Shown here: one piece after another, positions 25,092-33,239 of the stretch
Numbering within the stretch: position 1 is the first letter of the stretch
Layout: each line of letters begins with the position of its first letter
NCBI RefSeq assembly: GCF_000379525.1
Contig: NZ_KB902474.1
Coordinates: 129,573 to 193,572 of the forward strand
Length of the DNA: 64,000 bases
Direction: 5' to 3'
From: Lamprocystis purpurea DSM 4197
GTDB taxonomy: Bacteria > Pseudomonadota > Gammaproteobacteria > Chromatiales > Chromatiaceae
Position numbers and translations under genes: made by a program
The notes under the pieces: model-generated
The model's input: the letters and a program-made list of their open reading frames with translations, nothing else
Database searches by the model: none
What the model was told of the DNA's origin: nothing

Positions 25092-26504
25092 ATGGCAATT
25101 ATTACTGATTTGGATCGTAAGATTGTCGAGTTGCTCGGCGATCTGACGATCGATAAGGAGCGAGTACGTAATCTCCATATACGCGAGGCACGGACGGTAA
25201 CGACGTTTGTTGAGGAGTGGCTGGTGTCACGCTATGAAGGGCCGGAAAAAAATGACCAGGCCGTTTATCATGAGATAACCGCTTTTATGACGCAACACTT
25301 GCCAACAAAGACCGAGAAGGAGGGGCTGAAAAATCGCATTGTCAACGGTGACTCCGTCGTTGTTCTTGATCGCTTCACCGTCCGTGTCGATGTGTCCAAG
25401 GGTAAGCGTTTTGTCCACATCCCCTGCTTAGACGAGAGCAAGGCCGAGGCCAGCAATGTCCTTCTCGATGAGCATCCCGGACTTTTGAGCGGCGGCCAGT
25501 GGGGCGCTGGCCGGCTTATGTTGCGGCAAGACGGTAAAGACCGCAATGTAATTGAGCTGATCGAGTTCCGGCCCATGCAGTCCGGCCAGATCCGGTTACA
25601 GGCTCTCGTCGATGCACGCCAAGGTTTTAGCACTGCGGAGTGGCTAGGGGTCCTGATTCGCACAATGGGCTATGAACCGGAAGCCTACAACGAGGATCAA
25701 CGACGGAATATCGTATTGCGGCTGCTCCCCTTGGTGCAGAAAAACTTAAACATGATGGAGTTGGCCCCCAAGGGTACCGGTAAGTCATTCGTCTTTTCCA
25801 ATCTGAGTCGCCATGTCTGGCTCAACAGCGGCGGAGCTTTGACCAGGGCGCAGCTCTTCAAGAATTTGAGTACCCAGGAGGAGGGTTTGCTTGCCCGCTT
25901 TGATCTGTTGGTGCTGGATGAGGGCCAGTCCATCGAGTTTAAGGGGGAGAGTGATATTCATGCTAAATTCAAGGACTATCTGGAATCCGGCCATTACACC
26001 ATCGGCCATGACAAGATTACCAGCGAGTGCGGCCTAATGGTTCTAGCAAATATCGAGTTGGACTACAGCGGATTGCCAATGCGGCCCGATTTCATCCGCC
26101 AGTTGCCCGAGATGTTCCATGATGATGCCCTGCTCGATCGCTTTCATGGGATCGTTGCCGGGTGGAAGATCCCGCGCATCACCAATGCCCATTTTGCCCA
26201 GGGTCCGGGCATCAAGGCCGATGTTTTCGGCGAATATGCGCACCAGATCCGTACGGCCAGCAGTACGCTTTTCCCGTATGGTCAGGTCCCGTCGATGCAG
26301 GGCGATACCCGCGACTCCAAGGCCATCGAGCGACTGGCTCGCGCCCTGTCACGGTTGTTCATGTTGAATCCGGAGCACCCCGACTACGAAGAATATGTAC
26401 TCAAGCCCGCCATCGGTCTGCGCGAGCGCGTAAGGACTCAGCTTGCGGCTTTGAATCCGAGTGAATTTTCGCCCCAGGTCAAGATCAAGGTTGCCGGTCA
26501 TTGA
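25092..26504 (+). CDS. brxL: BREX Lon-like protein BrxL, short form
   Basis: 470 aa with the BrxL AAA+ core. An N-terminal helical domain carries EARTVTTFVEEWLVSRYEG. Walker A APKGTGKSFVFSNLS is near residue 225, then HVWLNSGGALTRAQLF, Walker B LLVLDEGQSIEFKG near 275, and DRFHGIVAGWKIPRI. BrxL proteins of type 1 BREX are near 680 aa with a C-terminal Lon-protease-like domain. This protein ends soon after LRERVRTQLAALNPSEF, so that domain is absent, either because type 4 BrxL is naturally shorter or because the gene was cut by the junction with the relics downstream. BrxL forms rings on DNA and acts in phage restriction. It is the last gene of the operon. A GTG two codons upstream is an alternative start. 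Confidence 0.85.
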   Translation: MAIITDLDRKIVELLGDLTIDKERVRNLHIREARTVTTFVEEWLVSRYEGPEKNDQAVYHEITAFMTQHLPTKTEKEGLKNRIVNGDSVVVLDRFTVRVDVSKGKRFVHIPCLDESKAEASNVLLDEHPGLLSGGQWGAGRLMLRQDGKDRNVIELIEFRPMQSGQIRLQALVDARQGFSTAEWLGVLIRTMGYEPEAYNEDQRRNIVLRLLPLVQKNLNMMELAPKGTGKSFVFSNLSRHVWLNSGGALTRAQLFKNLSTQEEGLLARFDLLVLDEGQSIEFKGESDIHAKFKDYLESGHYTIGHDKITSECGLMVLANIELDYSGLPMRPDFIRQLPEMFHDDALLDRFHGIVAGWKIPRITNAHFAQGPGIKADVFGEYAHQIRTASSTLFPYGQVPSMQGDTRDSKAIERLARALSRLFMLNPEHPDYEEYVLKPAIGLRERVRTQLAALNPSEFSPQVKIKVAGH

Positions 26505-26516
26505 CCGTGCCCTTTG

Positions 26517-26609
26517 CTCGATTTCGAGGACTTCCGGCAGACCGGGCGCAGTGTGACCGGCCTGGACTACCAAGTCTGGAAGTTCGGTCCGGTGCCGGTT
26601 GAGGGGTAG
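26517..26609 (+). pseudogene. Panacea (DUF4065/SocA-like) antitoxin fragment
   Basis: Thirty codons read LDFEDFRQTGRSVTGLDYQVWKFGPVPVE, the conserved core of Panacea-domain antitoxins (FADFEHFRxTGRSITGxxYxxxxxGPVP), then a stop. The N-terminus and the rest of the domain are gone. It starts 12 bases after brxL. Confidence 0.6.
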
Positions 26610-26687
26610 CACCGAATTCCACCCGCGCTCTTCGCGCCCAACACGCCCGCGAGCCCGCCGACCATCAGTGCATCGGGCTCGTCCCTG

Positions 26688-27066
26688 TCAGCGAGTGTCC
26701 CGGGCAAAGTCCTGCGCCACCTGTTGTCCTGACCGGGTCAGACGGTATTGCTGTCTGGGACTCTTCGGCGTATCGGGGTGTGTCTGTTCCAGCCAACCGG
26801 CGGCGAGCGCCGGTTGCATTGCGTACCTCCTGGATCTCGCGGGGTGGGGTAATCACCCGCTTGCCCTCCATGGTCGCGGTGATCTGTCGCTCGCTCAAAG
26901 TATTGCCTTCAATCGCCAACGAGCCCTGAATGGTACGGATACGATTGATACGCCGCAGTCGCAGGGCGGCGGCGGACTCACCCGCCTGGGTATGATGGCC
27001 GACCCGCTCGGAGATGTCGGCGATGAGCGCGACGATGGCGGGGGTGATCGCGAAGGGCGGTGCTTA
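26688..27066 (-). pseudogene. Fic-family protein relic with internal deletion
   Basis: On the minus strand the 5' part reads FAITPAIVALIADISERVGHH and then LRLRRINRIRTIQGSLAIEG, ERQITATMEGKRVI and PPREIQEVRNA, the N-terminal region of Fic AMP-transferases including the helix before the Fic core. The core with HPFxxGNG is missing. In a second frame ALAAGWLEQTHPDTPKSPRQ followed by QYRLTRSGQQV matches the C-terminal winged helix of the same family, ending at TGA 26688. The central deletion is about 200 residues by family length. Confidence 0.7.
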
Positions 27067-27139
27067 GGGGGCGACCATGGGCTTCGACTCAACCCCGCGT
27101 TGCGCAACCATTGTCAAGCCCTTGGATCAGATCGGGCTT

Positions 27140-27156
27140 TACTGTACCGTGCAGTA
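27140..27156. promoter_or_regulatory. Inverted repeat upstream of RHH gene, possible operator
   Basis: TACTG-N7-CAGTA lies 30 bases before the ATG of a ribbon-helix-helix protein; such proteins usually repress their own promoters through short palindromes. The site is weak evidence alone. Confidence 0.3.
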
Positions 27157-27185
27157 CATCTCCAGTACCGCCGTTGAGAGGGGCG

Positions 27186-27386
27186 ATGGCCACCGCCAAG
27201 ACCACCACGTTGACCTTCCGCATCGAACCCGGCCTGAAGGAGGCGCTACGTACGGCCGCCGCCCGCGAGCATCGCTCCATTGCCAACATGGTGGAGGTGC
27301 TGATCCGCGACCATTGCGGGCGCCACGGGATTGTGATCCCCGAGCAGGGCCGGCTGTTCGATGACAGCGGGAAACCCGCAAGCTGA
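27186..27386 (+). CDS. Ribbon-helix-helix (CopG-like) regulator or antitoxin
   Basis: 66 aa with an RHH fold: a beta strand TTTLTFRIEPGLKEALRTAA, helix ALRTAAAREHRS and helix IANMVEVLIRDHCGRHG, then a short tail. Proteins like this are antitoxins or autoregulators. GAGAGGGG precedes the ATG at 27186. No toxin gene follows: the next frame is a fused piece of type I R-M genes, so it is either a solitary regulator or an orphan antitoxin. Confidence 0.75.
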   Translation: MATAKTTTLTFRIEPGLKEALRTAAAREHRSIANMVEVLIRDHCGRHGIVIPEQGRLFDDSGKPAS

Positions 27387-27388
27387 CC

Positions 27389-27664
27389 CCTGAAGTGAAG
27401 AAGTTCGCCGACGATGTCGGGGCCGAAGCGGGCGAGTTCTTCACTCCGCCAGAGGTCGTGGACAGGGCGAGTGATCGGGCGCGGGATGCCGCCAACCGGG
27501 CAGAGATCGAAAAACTAGCGCTCGCGCAGGAGTTATTCTGCGGAGCTGTTCGCAGTGAACCGAAAAAAAAGACTTCGATTGGGCTCATTCCGCAATCTTG
27601 GGACCTGAGATCAGTCAATACGGTTGTAACGAATTTCGAGTACGGCCTGTCACTACCCCCATGA
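27389..27664 (+). pseudogene. Fused hsdM/hsdS remnant of a type I R-M system
   Basis: The frame starts KKFADDVGAEAGEFFTPPEVV, the HsdM motif just before its methylase core, and jumps to LALAQELFCGAVRSEP and KTSIGLIPQSWDLRSVN, which belong to an HsdS specificity subunit. Everything between is deleted. The frame stops at 27664, where the TGA overlaps the ATG of the AlbA_2 gene. Confidence 0.65.
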
Positions 27665-29346
27665 ACACTCAGGAGCTCACCGCCCTGCTCGACCGTCTGC
27701 GCGCCGAGCCGCACGAGGGCGAATGGCTGGAATTCAAGGCCAATCGCTTCGAGCCGCGCGCGCTGGGTGAGTATCTCTCCGCCTTGGCGAATTCAGCCTG
27801 CCTGCTGGGCAAGCCACGGGCCTATCTGGTCTTCGGCATCGAGGACGGCACCCATGCCGTGGTCGGCACGACCTTCGATCCAGCGGCGGAGACGGTCAAG
27901 GACCGGGATGGCCGGGGCAACCAGTTGCTGCCGCTGTGGCTGTCTGTGCATCTGCAACCCAACACCGGCTATGAGATTCACTCGTTCGACTATCAGGGTC
28001 GGCGGGTGTTGCTGTTCGAGATCCACCCCGCCTATGACCGCCCCGTCGAATTCGACGGGACGGCCTATATCCGCGATGGCTCCAGCAAGACGGAGCTGCG
28101 CAAGTATCCGCAGAAGGCACGTCAGATATGGAACCGCCGGGTGGACTGGAGCGCCGAGGTCTGTGAGCGCGCGACCCTCGATGACCTGGACCCGGACGCT
28201 ATCGCCAAGGCGCGCTTTGAATACAAAACCAAGTTTCCCGCCAAGTCCGCCGAGGTGGACGCTTGGGATCCCCCGGTGTTTCTTAATAAGACCAAGTTGG
28301 CGATCCGAGGCGGGCTGACCCACGCCGCCCTGCTGTTGCTGGGGCGGGAGGAATCGAGCCCCCTGCTGGCACCGGCCGTGGCGCGGATGAGCTGGATACT
28401 CAAGAACGATCGAAACGAGGAATTGGGCTACGAGCATTTTGGCCCGCCTTTCCTGCTCAACGTGGATCGGATGCTGGCGCGCATCCGCAACCTCACCGTG
28501 CGCGAACTCCCGGACGGCACCCTGTTCCCGGTGGAGATGTCGCAATATGACCCCTGGGTGATCCGCGAGGCGCTGCATAACTGCATCGCCCATCAGGATT
28601 ATGGTTTGCGGGGCCGCATCAACATCGTCGAGACGCCGGACGCACTGATCCTGAGCAATGTCGGGTCTTTCCTGCCGGGCAATGTGGAGGCGGTAATCCA
28701 GCAGGATGCCCCGCTGGAGGTTTACCGTAACGGCTTGTTGGCGGAGGTGATGGTCAATCTGAACATGATCGACACCCAGGGTGGCGGCATCAAGCGCATG
28801 TTCATTAAGCAGCGCAACCGCTTCTTTCCCCTACCGGATTACGACCTCTCCGCCCCGGAGCGCGTCAAGGTGGCGCTTCAGGGGCGGATTCTGGACGCGC
28901 GCTACACCCGGCTGTTGATGGCAAATACCGATTTCGATCTGTGCACCATCATGCTACTGGACAAGGTGCAGAAACGCCGGCCGATCACCGCCGAGGAGCA
29001 TCGTTTGCTCAAGGCCGGTAACCTGGTGGAAGGCCGCTATCCGAACACGGTGGTCGCCGGCAAGGTGGCCGCGGCGGTCGGCGAGAAGGCGAGACATATC
29101 CGGGATCGGGGATTTGATCGAAAATACTATGAAGACCTGATCTTGGCCTTGGTGAAAGAACACCAACCGGTGACGCGAGAGGACATCGACCGGCTTTTAC
29201 TGGACAAGCTTCCGGAAGTGTTGGACGACGGGCAAAAGGAGAACCGCATCCACAATCTGCTCGGGAAACTGGCCAAGCAGGGGCAAATCCGCAACGCGGG
29301 TAGTCGCAGATGTCCACGCTGGGTTTTGATAAGTTCCAGCCCTTAG
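27661..29346 (+). CDS. AlbA_2 (Schlafen-like) DNA-binding domain / ATP-binding protein
   Basis: 561 aa. The N-terminal AlbA_2 (Schlafen AlbA-like, PF04326) domain shows GEWLEFKANRFEPRALGEYLSALANSACL and AYLVFGIEDGTH. A GHKL-type ATP-binding segment (HATPase_c_4) follows in the middle: IREALHNCIAHQDY near residue 305 and GSFLPGN. The C-terminal part is helical and winged-helix-like. Such proteins often sit inside type I R-M loci between hsdM/hsdS and hsdR, which fits the relics on both sides here. The ATG at 27661 begins the domain directly. It appears intact while its partners are not, so it may be the only surviving member of a dead R-M locus or an independent regulator. Confidence 0.8.
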   Translation: MNTQELTALLDRLRAEPHEGEWLEFKANRFEPRALGEYLSALANSACLLGKPRAYLVFGIEDGTHAVVGTTFDPAAETVKDRDGRGNQLLPLWLSVHLQPNTGYEIHSFDYQGRRVLLFEIHPAYDRPVEFDGTAYIRDGSSKTELRKYPQKARQIWNRRVDWSAEVCERATLDDLDPDAIAKARFEYKTKFPAKSAEVDAWDPPVFLNKTKLAIRGGLTHAALLLLGREESSPLLAPAVARMSWILKNDRNEELGYEHFGPPFLLNVDRMLARIRNLTVRELPDGTLFPVEMSQYDPWVIREALHNCIAHQDYGLRGRINIVETPDALILSNVGSFLPGNVEAVIQQDAPLEVYRNGLLAEVMVNLNMIDTQGGGIKRMFIKQRNRFFPLPDYDLSAPERVKVALQGRILDARYTRLLMANTDFDLCTIMLLDKVQKRRPITAEEHRLLKAGNLVEGRYPNTVVAGKVAAAVGEKARHIRDRGFDRKYYEDLILALVKEHQPVTREDIDRLLLDKLPEVLDDGQKENRIHNLLGKLAKQGQIRNAGSRRCPRWVLISSSP

Positions 29347-29484
29347 CTCGACGGAACACCTTGCATTTATCAATTAGGCACGCCTATCTTGCGGAAAAAC
29401 AAAAAGACTTCTTTTGATAGAGCGGCTAGATAGCGCGGTTTCTCGACACCGCAATCAAGAAATCAAACAAGATAGGACCGTCCG

Positions 29485-29700
29485 ATGAGCGAATCCGGCT
29501 ACGTCGAACTCCCCGTCATCGCCTGGCTCTCCGGCCACGACATCCCGTTGGTGATCGCCGAGTACAAGAGCTATGTCAGCAGCGGCAAGGACTGGACCGA
29601 GGCGGTGCACCAACGGCACCGTTATCAGCGCCAGGCACCGCTGATGCTGGCGCCAAATGTGTTCAGTGTGGCTGCGGATGAGGACGCCTTGCGCTACGGC
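29485..29700 (+). pseudogene. Type I restriction enzyme HsdR 5' relic (right copy)
   Basis: The frame opens with ESGYVELPVIAWLSGH, followed directly by DIPLVIAEYKSYV, KDWTEAVHQRHRYQRQAP and LMLAPNVFSVAADEDALRYGTV. Both parts belong to HsdR, but about 100 residues that normally lie between them, including part of the nuclease region, are missing. After GTV the HsdR homology ends. An open frame 29657-29830 (KPDEVVRTRRAQVAGILIKPG) is unassigned. Confidence 0.7.
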
Positions 29701-29857
29701 ACCGTGCATGGAGGTCAGCAAGCCCGACGAGGTGGTACGCACCCGGCGAGCCCAAGTGGCCGGAATCTTGATCAAGCCCGGCAACAGCCATCCGTTCAAT
29801 GAGCGCCGCCGCGATGTCCTCGCCGTGACAACGTCGCGGCACGCGCTCCCATCGGGA

Positions 29858-31930
29858 TCAGGCCGCGCCGATCACCCCGCCGTCCTCGCGGGTGATGACG
29901 ATGGTCCCCGAGCGCGGTCGTGCTCCGCGGTCGGGCCAACTGCTCACCGCCGTCGGGTCTTCACTGGTTCCACCCTCGCCCGGATGCTGGATATTCACGA
30001 ACAGGGCACGGTTGTCGGGTGTCGAGGTGACGCCCGTGACCTCGCAGCCCCTGGGACCGGTCAGGAAGCGACGCGTCTCGCCGGTCAATGGGTCCGCGCA
30101 GAGCATCTGATTGGTTCCGATCCGCTCGTTCACGCCACCCTCGGCATAGCTTGACTCACTGGTGGTGGCATCGGTTTGAATCCACAGCCGACCGGTCGAG
30201 TCGAACCAGAGTCCGTCCGGGCTATTGTACTCATCGCCGAGGATGTTGCCCTTGAGCTTGTCGACGCTTTGCGCCCGGTCACCGGCCAGGGCGAAGATGT
30301 CCCAGGTGAAGGTGAGCGCGGTGTTGTCTGCGCCGGCCTCGTGCCAGCGAATGATATGACCGTAGACGTTACCCGAGCCGAACCCCTCGCCGGCGTCACC
30401 GCCGCGCGGGTTGGCCGTGTCTATCGGGGGTCGAGCCGAGCCCGCGTTGGTCGTCGGGGTGTTGACCGATTCCGGGGTGCGGCCGCGGTTGCTGTTGTTG
30501 GTGAGAGTGCAATACACGGTCGAGCGTTTAAACGGATGGGCGCTGATCCACTCCGGCCGATCCATCATGGTCGCACCCGCCAGATCCGCTGCCTGGCGGG
30601 TACGAATACAGATCTCCGCCTGGGTCCAGCCCGCCAACGCGGGATTGTCGGGTGTCAGCTCGAGCCACTCACCGCTGCCATCCTCATGGAAACGGGCCAC
30701 ATAGAGGGTCCCCTCGTCGAGCAGGTCCATGTTGGCGCGACGCTGATTCGGGTCGAAGCGCCCCTTGGTGACGAACTTATAGATGTACTCATTACGCTCA
30801 TCATCACCGGTATAGACGACCACGTGGCCATCAGGGGCGACCACCAGTTCGGCGTTCTCGTGCTTGACGCGCCCCAAGGCGGTCCGTTTCTTGGGCGTGC
30901 CACGCCGATTGAAGGGATCGATCTCGACCACATAGCCGAAGCGATGCGGTTCGTTGGGATTGAGATCGGCACGGAAGCGCGCGTCGACCTCATGCCACCG
31001 GTACCCGACACCTTCCTGAGTAATGCCATAGCGGGATTGGCCGGCGAGGATTTCGAGTTTTTGATCTTCACCCGGAACGCTTTCGACATCGCCGGTGGGG
31101 TTGGCGAAATAGCCGTTCCAGTTTTCCTCACAGGTCAGATAGGTCCCCCAAGGGGTGCGTCCACTCGCGCAGTTGTTCAGCGTGCCCAGTACCGAGGTGC
31201 CGGTCGGGTCGGCGGCGGTTTGCAGCAGCGGGTGGCCGGCCGCGGGACCCGACAGCAGCATCGGGGTGTTGCCGTGGATCCGGCGGGCAAAGCGTGACGG
31301 ACGCTTCACTTCCCAACCGCCCGTGAGTCGATCGACCCCGATCTCGATGACGCTCACGCCATGCGCATGCTGGGATTTTCGGGCCTTTTCCAGCGACCAG
31401 TTCTCCATGCCATCGGGAAACAGGAGCTCCTGATCGTTATACTCATGGTTCACGCACAGGAGGCCGCGATAGCCCCGTCCCTTCTGCGGGAATGCGAAGA
31501 ACTTCATGCCGTCGTGGTGGTCACCCGACTGCAGCGTCTGCTCCTCGGCGGTATTACTGGCATCGTCCTTCCAGGCCGGCGCGCCCGGTGGCTGGTCGAG
31601 CGCCCCGATCGGATCACCCCAGGCGTAAAGCACCTGGTAGGTGTAACCGGGCGGCAGACGCACATCGTCGAGCAGACCCGCGGCGAGCGTGTTGGCTGGA
31701 ATCCCGTCGAAGCCGATGCCGCCAAAGTCGGGGCGAGGTGGGATCGAGGTATCGTATGCACGCGCTTCACGCAGACCTCCCGGAACAGGGATCCCGAGAA
31801 AACCCAGTGCCGCGGCGCCCAATCCACCGATCAGGAGTTGCCGACGTTTCATATTGACCGCGACGATCTCATTGAGATGGCGGTTACCGCTGACATTACT
31901 GACGCTATCTTCTTCATTGGACGAGCGCAT
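29858..31930 (-). CDS. PhoX family phosphatase (DUF839), Tat-exported
   Basis: A 690-aa PhoX-type alkaline phosphatase or related DUF839 protein. The N-terminus has a long n-region and then the twin-arginine motif KRRQLLIGGLGAAALGFLG, so Tat export to the periplasm is expected, consistent with cytoplasmic loading of the Fe/Ca cofactor in PhoX. Family marks include GYTYQVLYAWGDPI, LCVNHEYND, TCEENWNGYF, FGYVVEIDPF, GRVKHENAEL, VYTGDDERNEYIYKF and SPDGLWFDSTGRLWIQTD. AGGGGG stands before the ATG at 31930, which I prefer to a longer start. Expression under phosphate limitation is typical of the family, but I see no clear Pho box. It is monocistronic. Confidence 0.9.
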   Translation of the reverse strand: MRSSNEEDSVSNVSGNRHLNEIVAVNMKRRQLLIGGLGAAALGFLGIPVPGGLREARAYDTSIPPRPDFGGIGFDGIPANTLAAGLLDDVRLPPGYTYQVLYAWGDPIGALDQPPGAPAWKDDASNTAEEQTLQSGDHHDGMKFFAFPQKGRGYRGLLCVNHEYNDQELLFPDGMENWSLEKARKSQHAHGVSVIEIGVDRLTGGWEVKRPSRFARRIHGNTPMLLSGPAAGHPLLQTAADPTGTSVLGTLNNCASGRTPWGTYLTCEENWNGYFANPTGDVESVPGEDQKLEILAGQSRYGITQEGVGYRWHEVDARFRADLNPNEPHRFGYVVEIDPFNRRGTPKKRTALGRVKHENAELVVAPDGHVVVYTGDDERNEYIYKFVTKGRFDPNQRRANMDLLDEGTLYVARFHEDGSGEWLELTPDNPALAGWTQAEICIRTRQAADLAGATMMDRPEWISAHPFKRSTVYCTLTNNSNRGRTPESVNTPTTNAGSARPPIDTANPRGGDAGEGFGSGNVYGHIIRWHEAGADNTALTFTWDIFALAGDRAQSVDKLKGNILGDEYNSPDGLWFDSTGRLWIQTDATTSESSYAEGGVNERIGTNQMLCADPLTGETRRFLTGPRGCEVTGVTSTPDNRALFVNIQHPGEGGTSEDPTAVSSWPDRGARPRSGTIVITREDGGVIGAA

Positions 31931-32133
31931 GACAATCCCCCTGCGTGATCGTGACAGCCTTGACTGATGTTGGCGGGAATGGCGCGGCAACACGTGCTGC
32001 GATCCCGCGTCAGGGCACAGTCTAATGTCTGATCATTACAGTCGGATTAAGGCCGGGGGCGTCGCGATCGGTGTCGGACGAGACCCGAATCCGTCGCCTG
32101 GTGATGTATCGCCGTCGGACGAGATAACCGGAT

Positions 32134-32162
32134 GTAGGGGCGGGTTTCAAACCCGCCTCTAC
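32134..32162. repeat. GTAGGGGCGGGTTT-type hairpin repeat
   Basis: GTAGGGGCGGGTTT and AAACCCGCCTCTAC pair almost perfectly around a single base. The motif lies in the gap 31931-32239 between phoX and the DUF4124 gene. No gene is supported in that gap. It may end the transcript of the DUF4124 gene. Confidence 0.6.
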
Positions 32163-32239
32163 GCCAGGGTCGGTCCGTATATCAGGTACGAAGGCGATCA
32201 ATGCGGTCGATGTCACCAACTGCGCTTGTGCGCCGGCGC

Positions 32240-32953
32240 TCATGGTTGCGGTTCTTTGGTGTGCCAGCTCTTCGCGTTGGCCCGCTGTTCCTCGGCTTGG
32301 GCTTGTTTTTTTGCTTTCTGCGAACGCAATTGCGCCTCCCGCTGCGCCTGCCCGGTCTTTGCTTGCGCCGCGCGCGTAACGGATTCAGCCTCCAAGGCAT
32401 CTTTCCTGGCGCGGCGCTCGATGTCGGCCGTCCGGGGGCGGCGTCCGCTAAGGAGGTCGCGCTCTCGACGCAGTTGCGCTTGCTGCTCAAGTAGCGTGGC
32501 GAGTTCTTCGCGTGCCCATCGCTTGCGGATCGGTGAGGCGTTGCCCCCCAAGTCGTCGCGCAGATTCCGTTCACCGCGCGCCAAGGTGCGCAGTTGTTCC
32601 TTGATGTCTTGCAGCCTGGCGTGATGATCCGGGTTTGCCGCATCGCGCCGCGATGTCGTGTATCGGCCCCGGCTGGCCCGTTCCTTCTCCAGCCGTTTGA
32701 CCTGCTCGATGGCGGAGTAGGGGTTGTCGTCGGTCCTCCGGCTGGAGGCTCCCCGAGCGGGTTGGCTCTGGATATCCAACTCGTCCGTGGCGAAGTCGGC
32801 GGGGCAGGGTTCGTCCGAGAATCCGACCTCCCCCGCCGCGTTGGTGCATCGGTAGATCGCGGCGATGGCCGGGTTGGGGCTGCTCAAGGCGGCGATGCCG
32901 ATGCCGATGCCGAGTGTCAATATCAGAGACATTGATGAAAGGGGCTTTGCCAT
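32240..32953 (-). CDS. DUF4124 domain-containing exported coiled-coil protein
   Basis: 237 aa. The signal peptide (SMSLILTLGIGIGIAALSS, cut near AIAA) is followed by a short DUF4124 domain with the hallmark IYRCTNAAGEVGFSDEPCPAD (aromatic-Lys/Arg-Cys...G...SD.PC, two cysteines). A long charged region follows, predicted to be coiled coil from about residue 80 to the end (Arg/Glu/Ala/Gln-rich). Proteins with DUF4124 are periplasmic and of unknown function. The divergent neighbour is folD. A weak GGACCTGGATC precedes the start. Confidence 0.8.
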   Translation of the reverse strand: MAKPLSSMSLILTLGIGIGIAALSSPNPAIAAIYRCTNAAGEVGFSDEPCPADFATDELDIQSQPARGASSRRTDDNPYSAIEQVKRLEKERASRGRYTTSRRDAANPDHHARLQDIKEQLRTLARGERNLRDDLGGNASPIRKRWAREELATLLEQQAQLRRERDLLSGRRPRTADIERRARKDALEAESVTRAAQAKTGQAQREAQLRSQKAKKQAQAEEQRANAKSWHTKEPQP

Positions 32954-33239
32954 GATCCAGGTCCTTGTTGCGTTGTGACATTGCCAATCGCATTAACGAT
33001 AGCAGGCCGCCGTGAGACCGGCGTCGCAGGATCGGCAATCGGTCCGGCTGCCGGGTTCCTTGCATCTTGATCGTCGTCAGGTGTGACCGGGCTTGCCCGC
33101 CATTTGCATCCGGGCTACATTCGAACCCTTATCGTACCTGGGGCGGTTGGTTTTCCGCCTTGTCGCGGCCGGCGGCCGCACGGCCCGCGGCTGCACACGC
33201 AGCCACCGCCGGGTCTCACCGAAACATGATGCGTACTGC

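Noticed and set aside
11952..29539. The 50-bp direct repeats as phage attachment sites
   Set aside because: They are coding hsdR sequence, not a tRNA end, and no integrase is present between them; recombination between hsdR copies is simpler.
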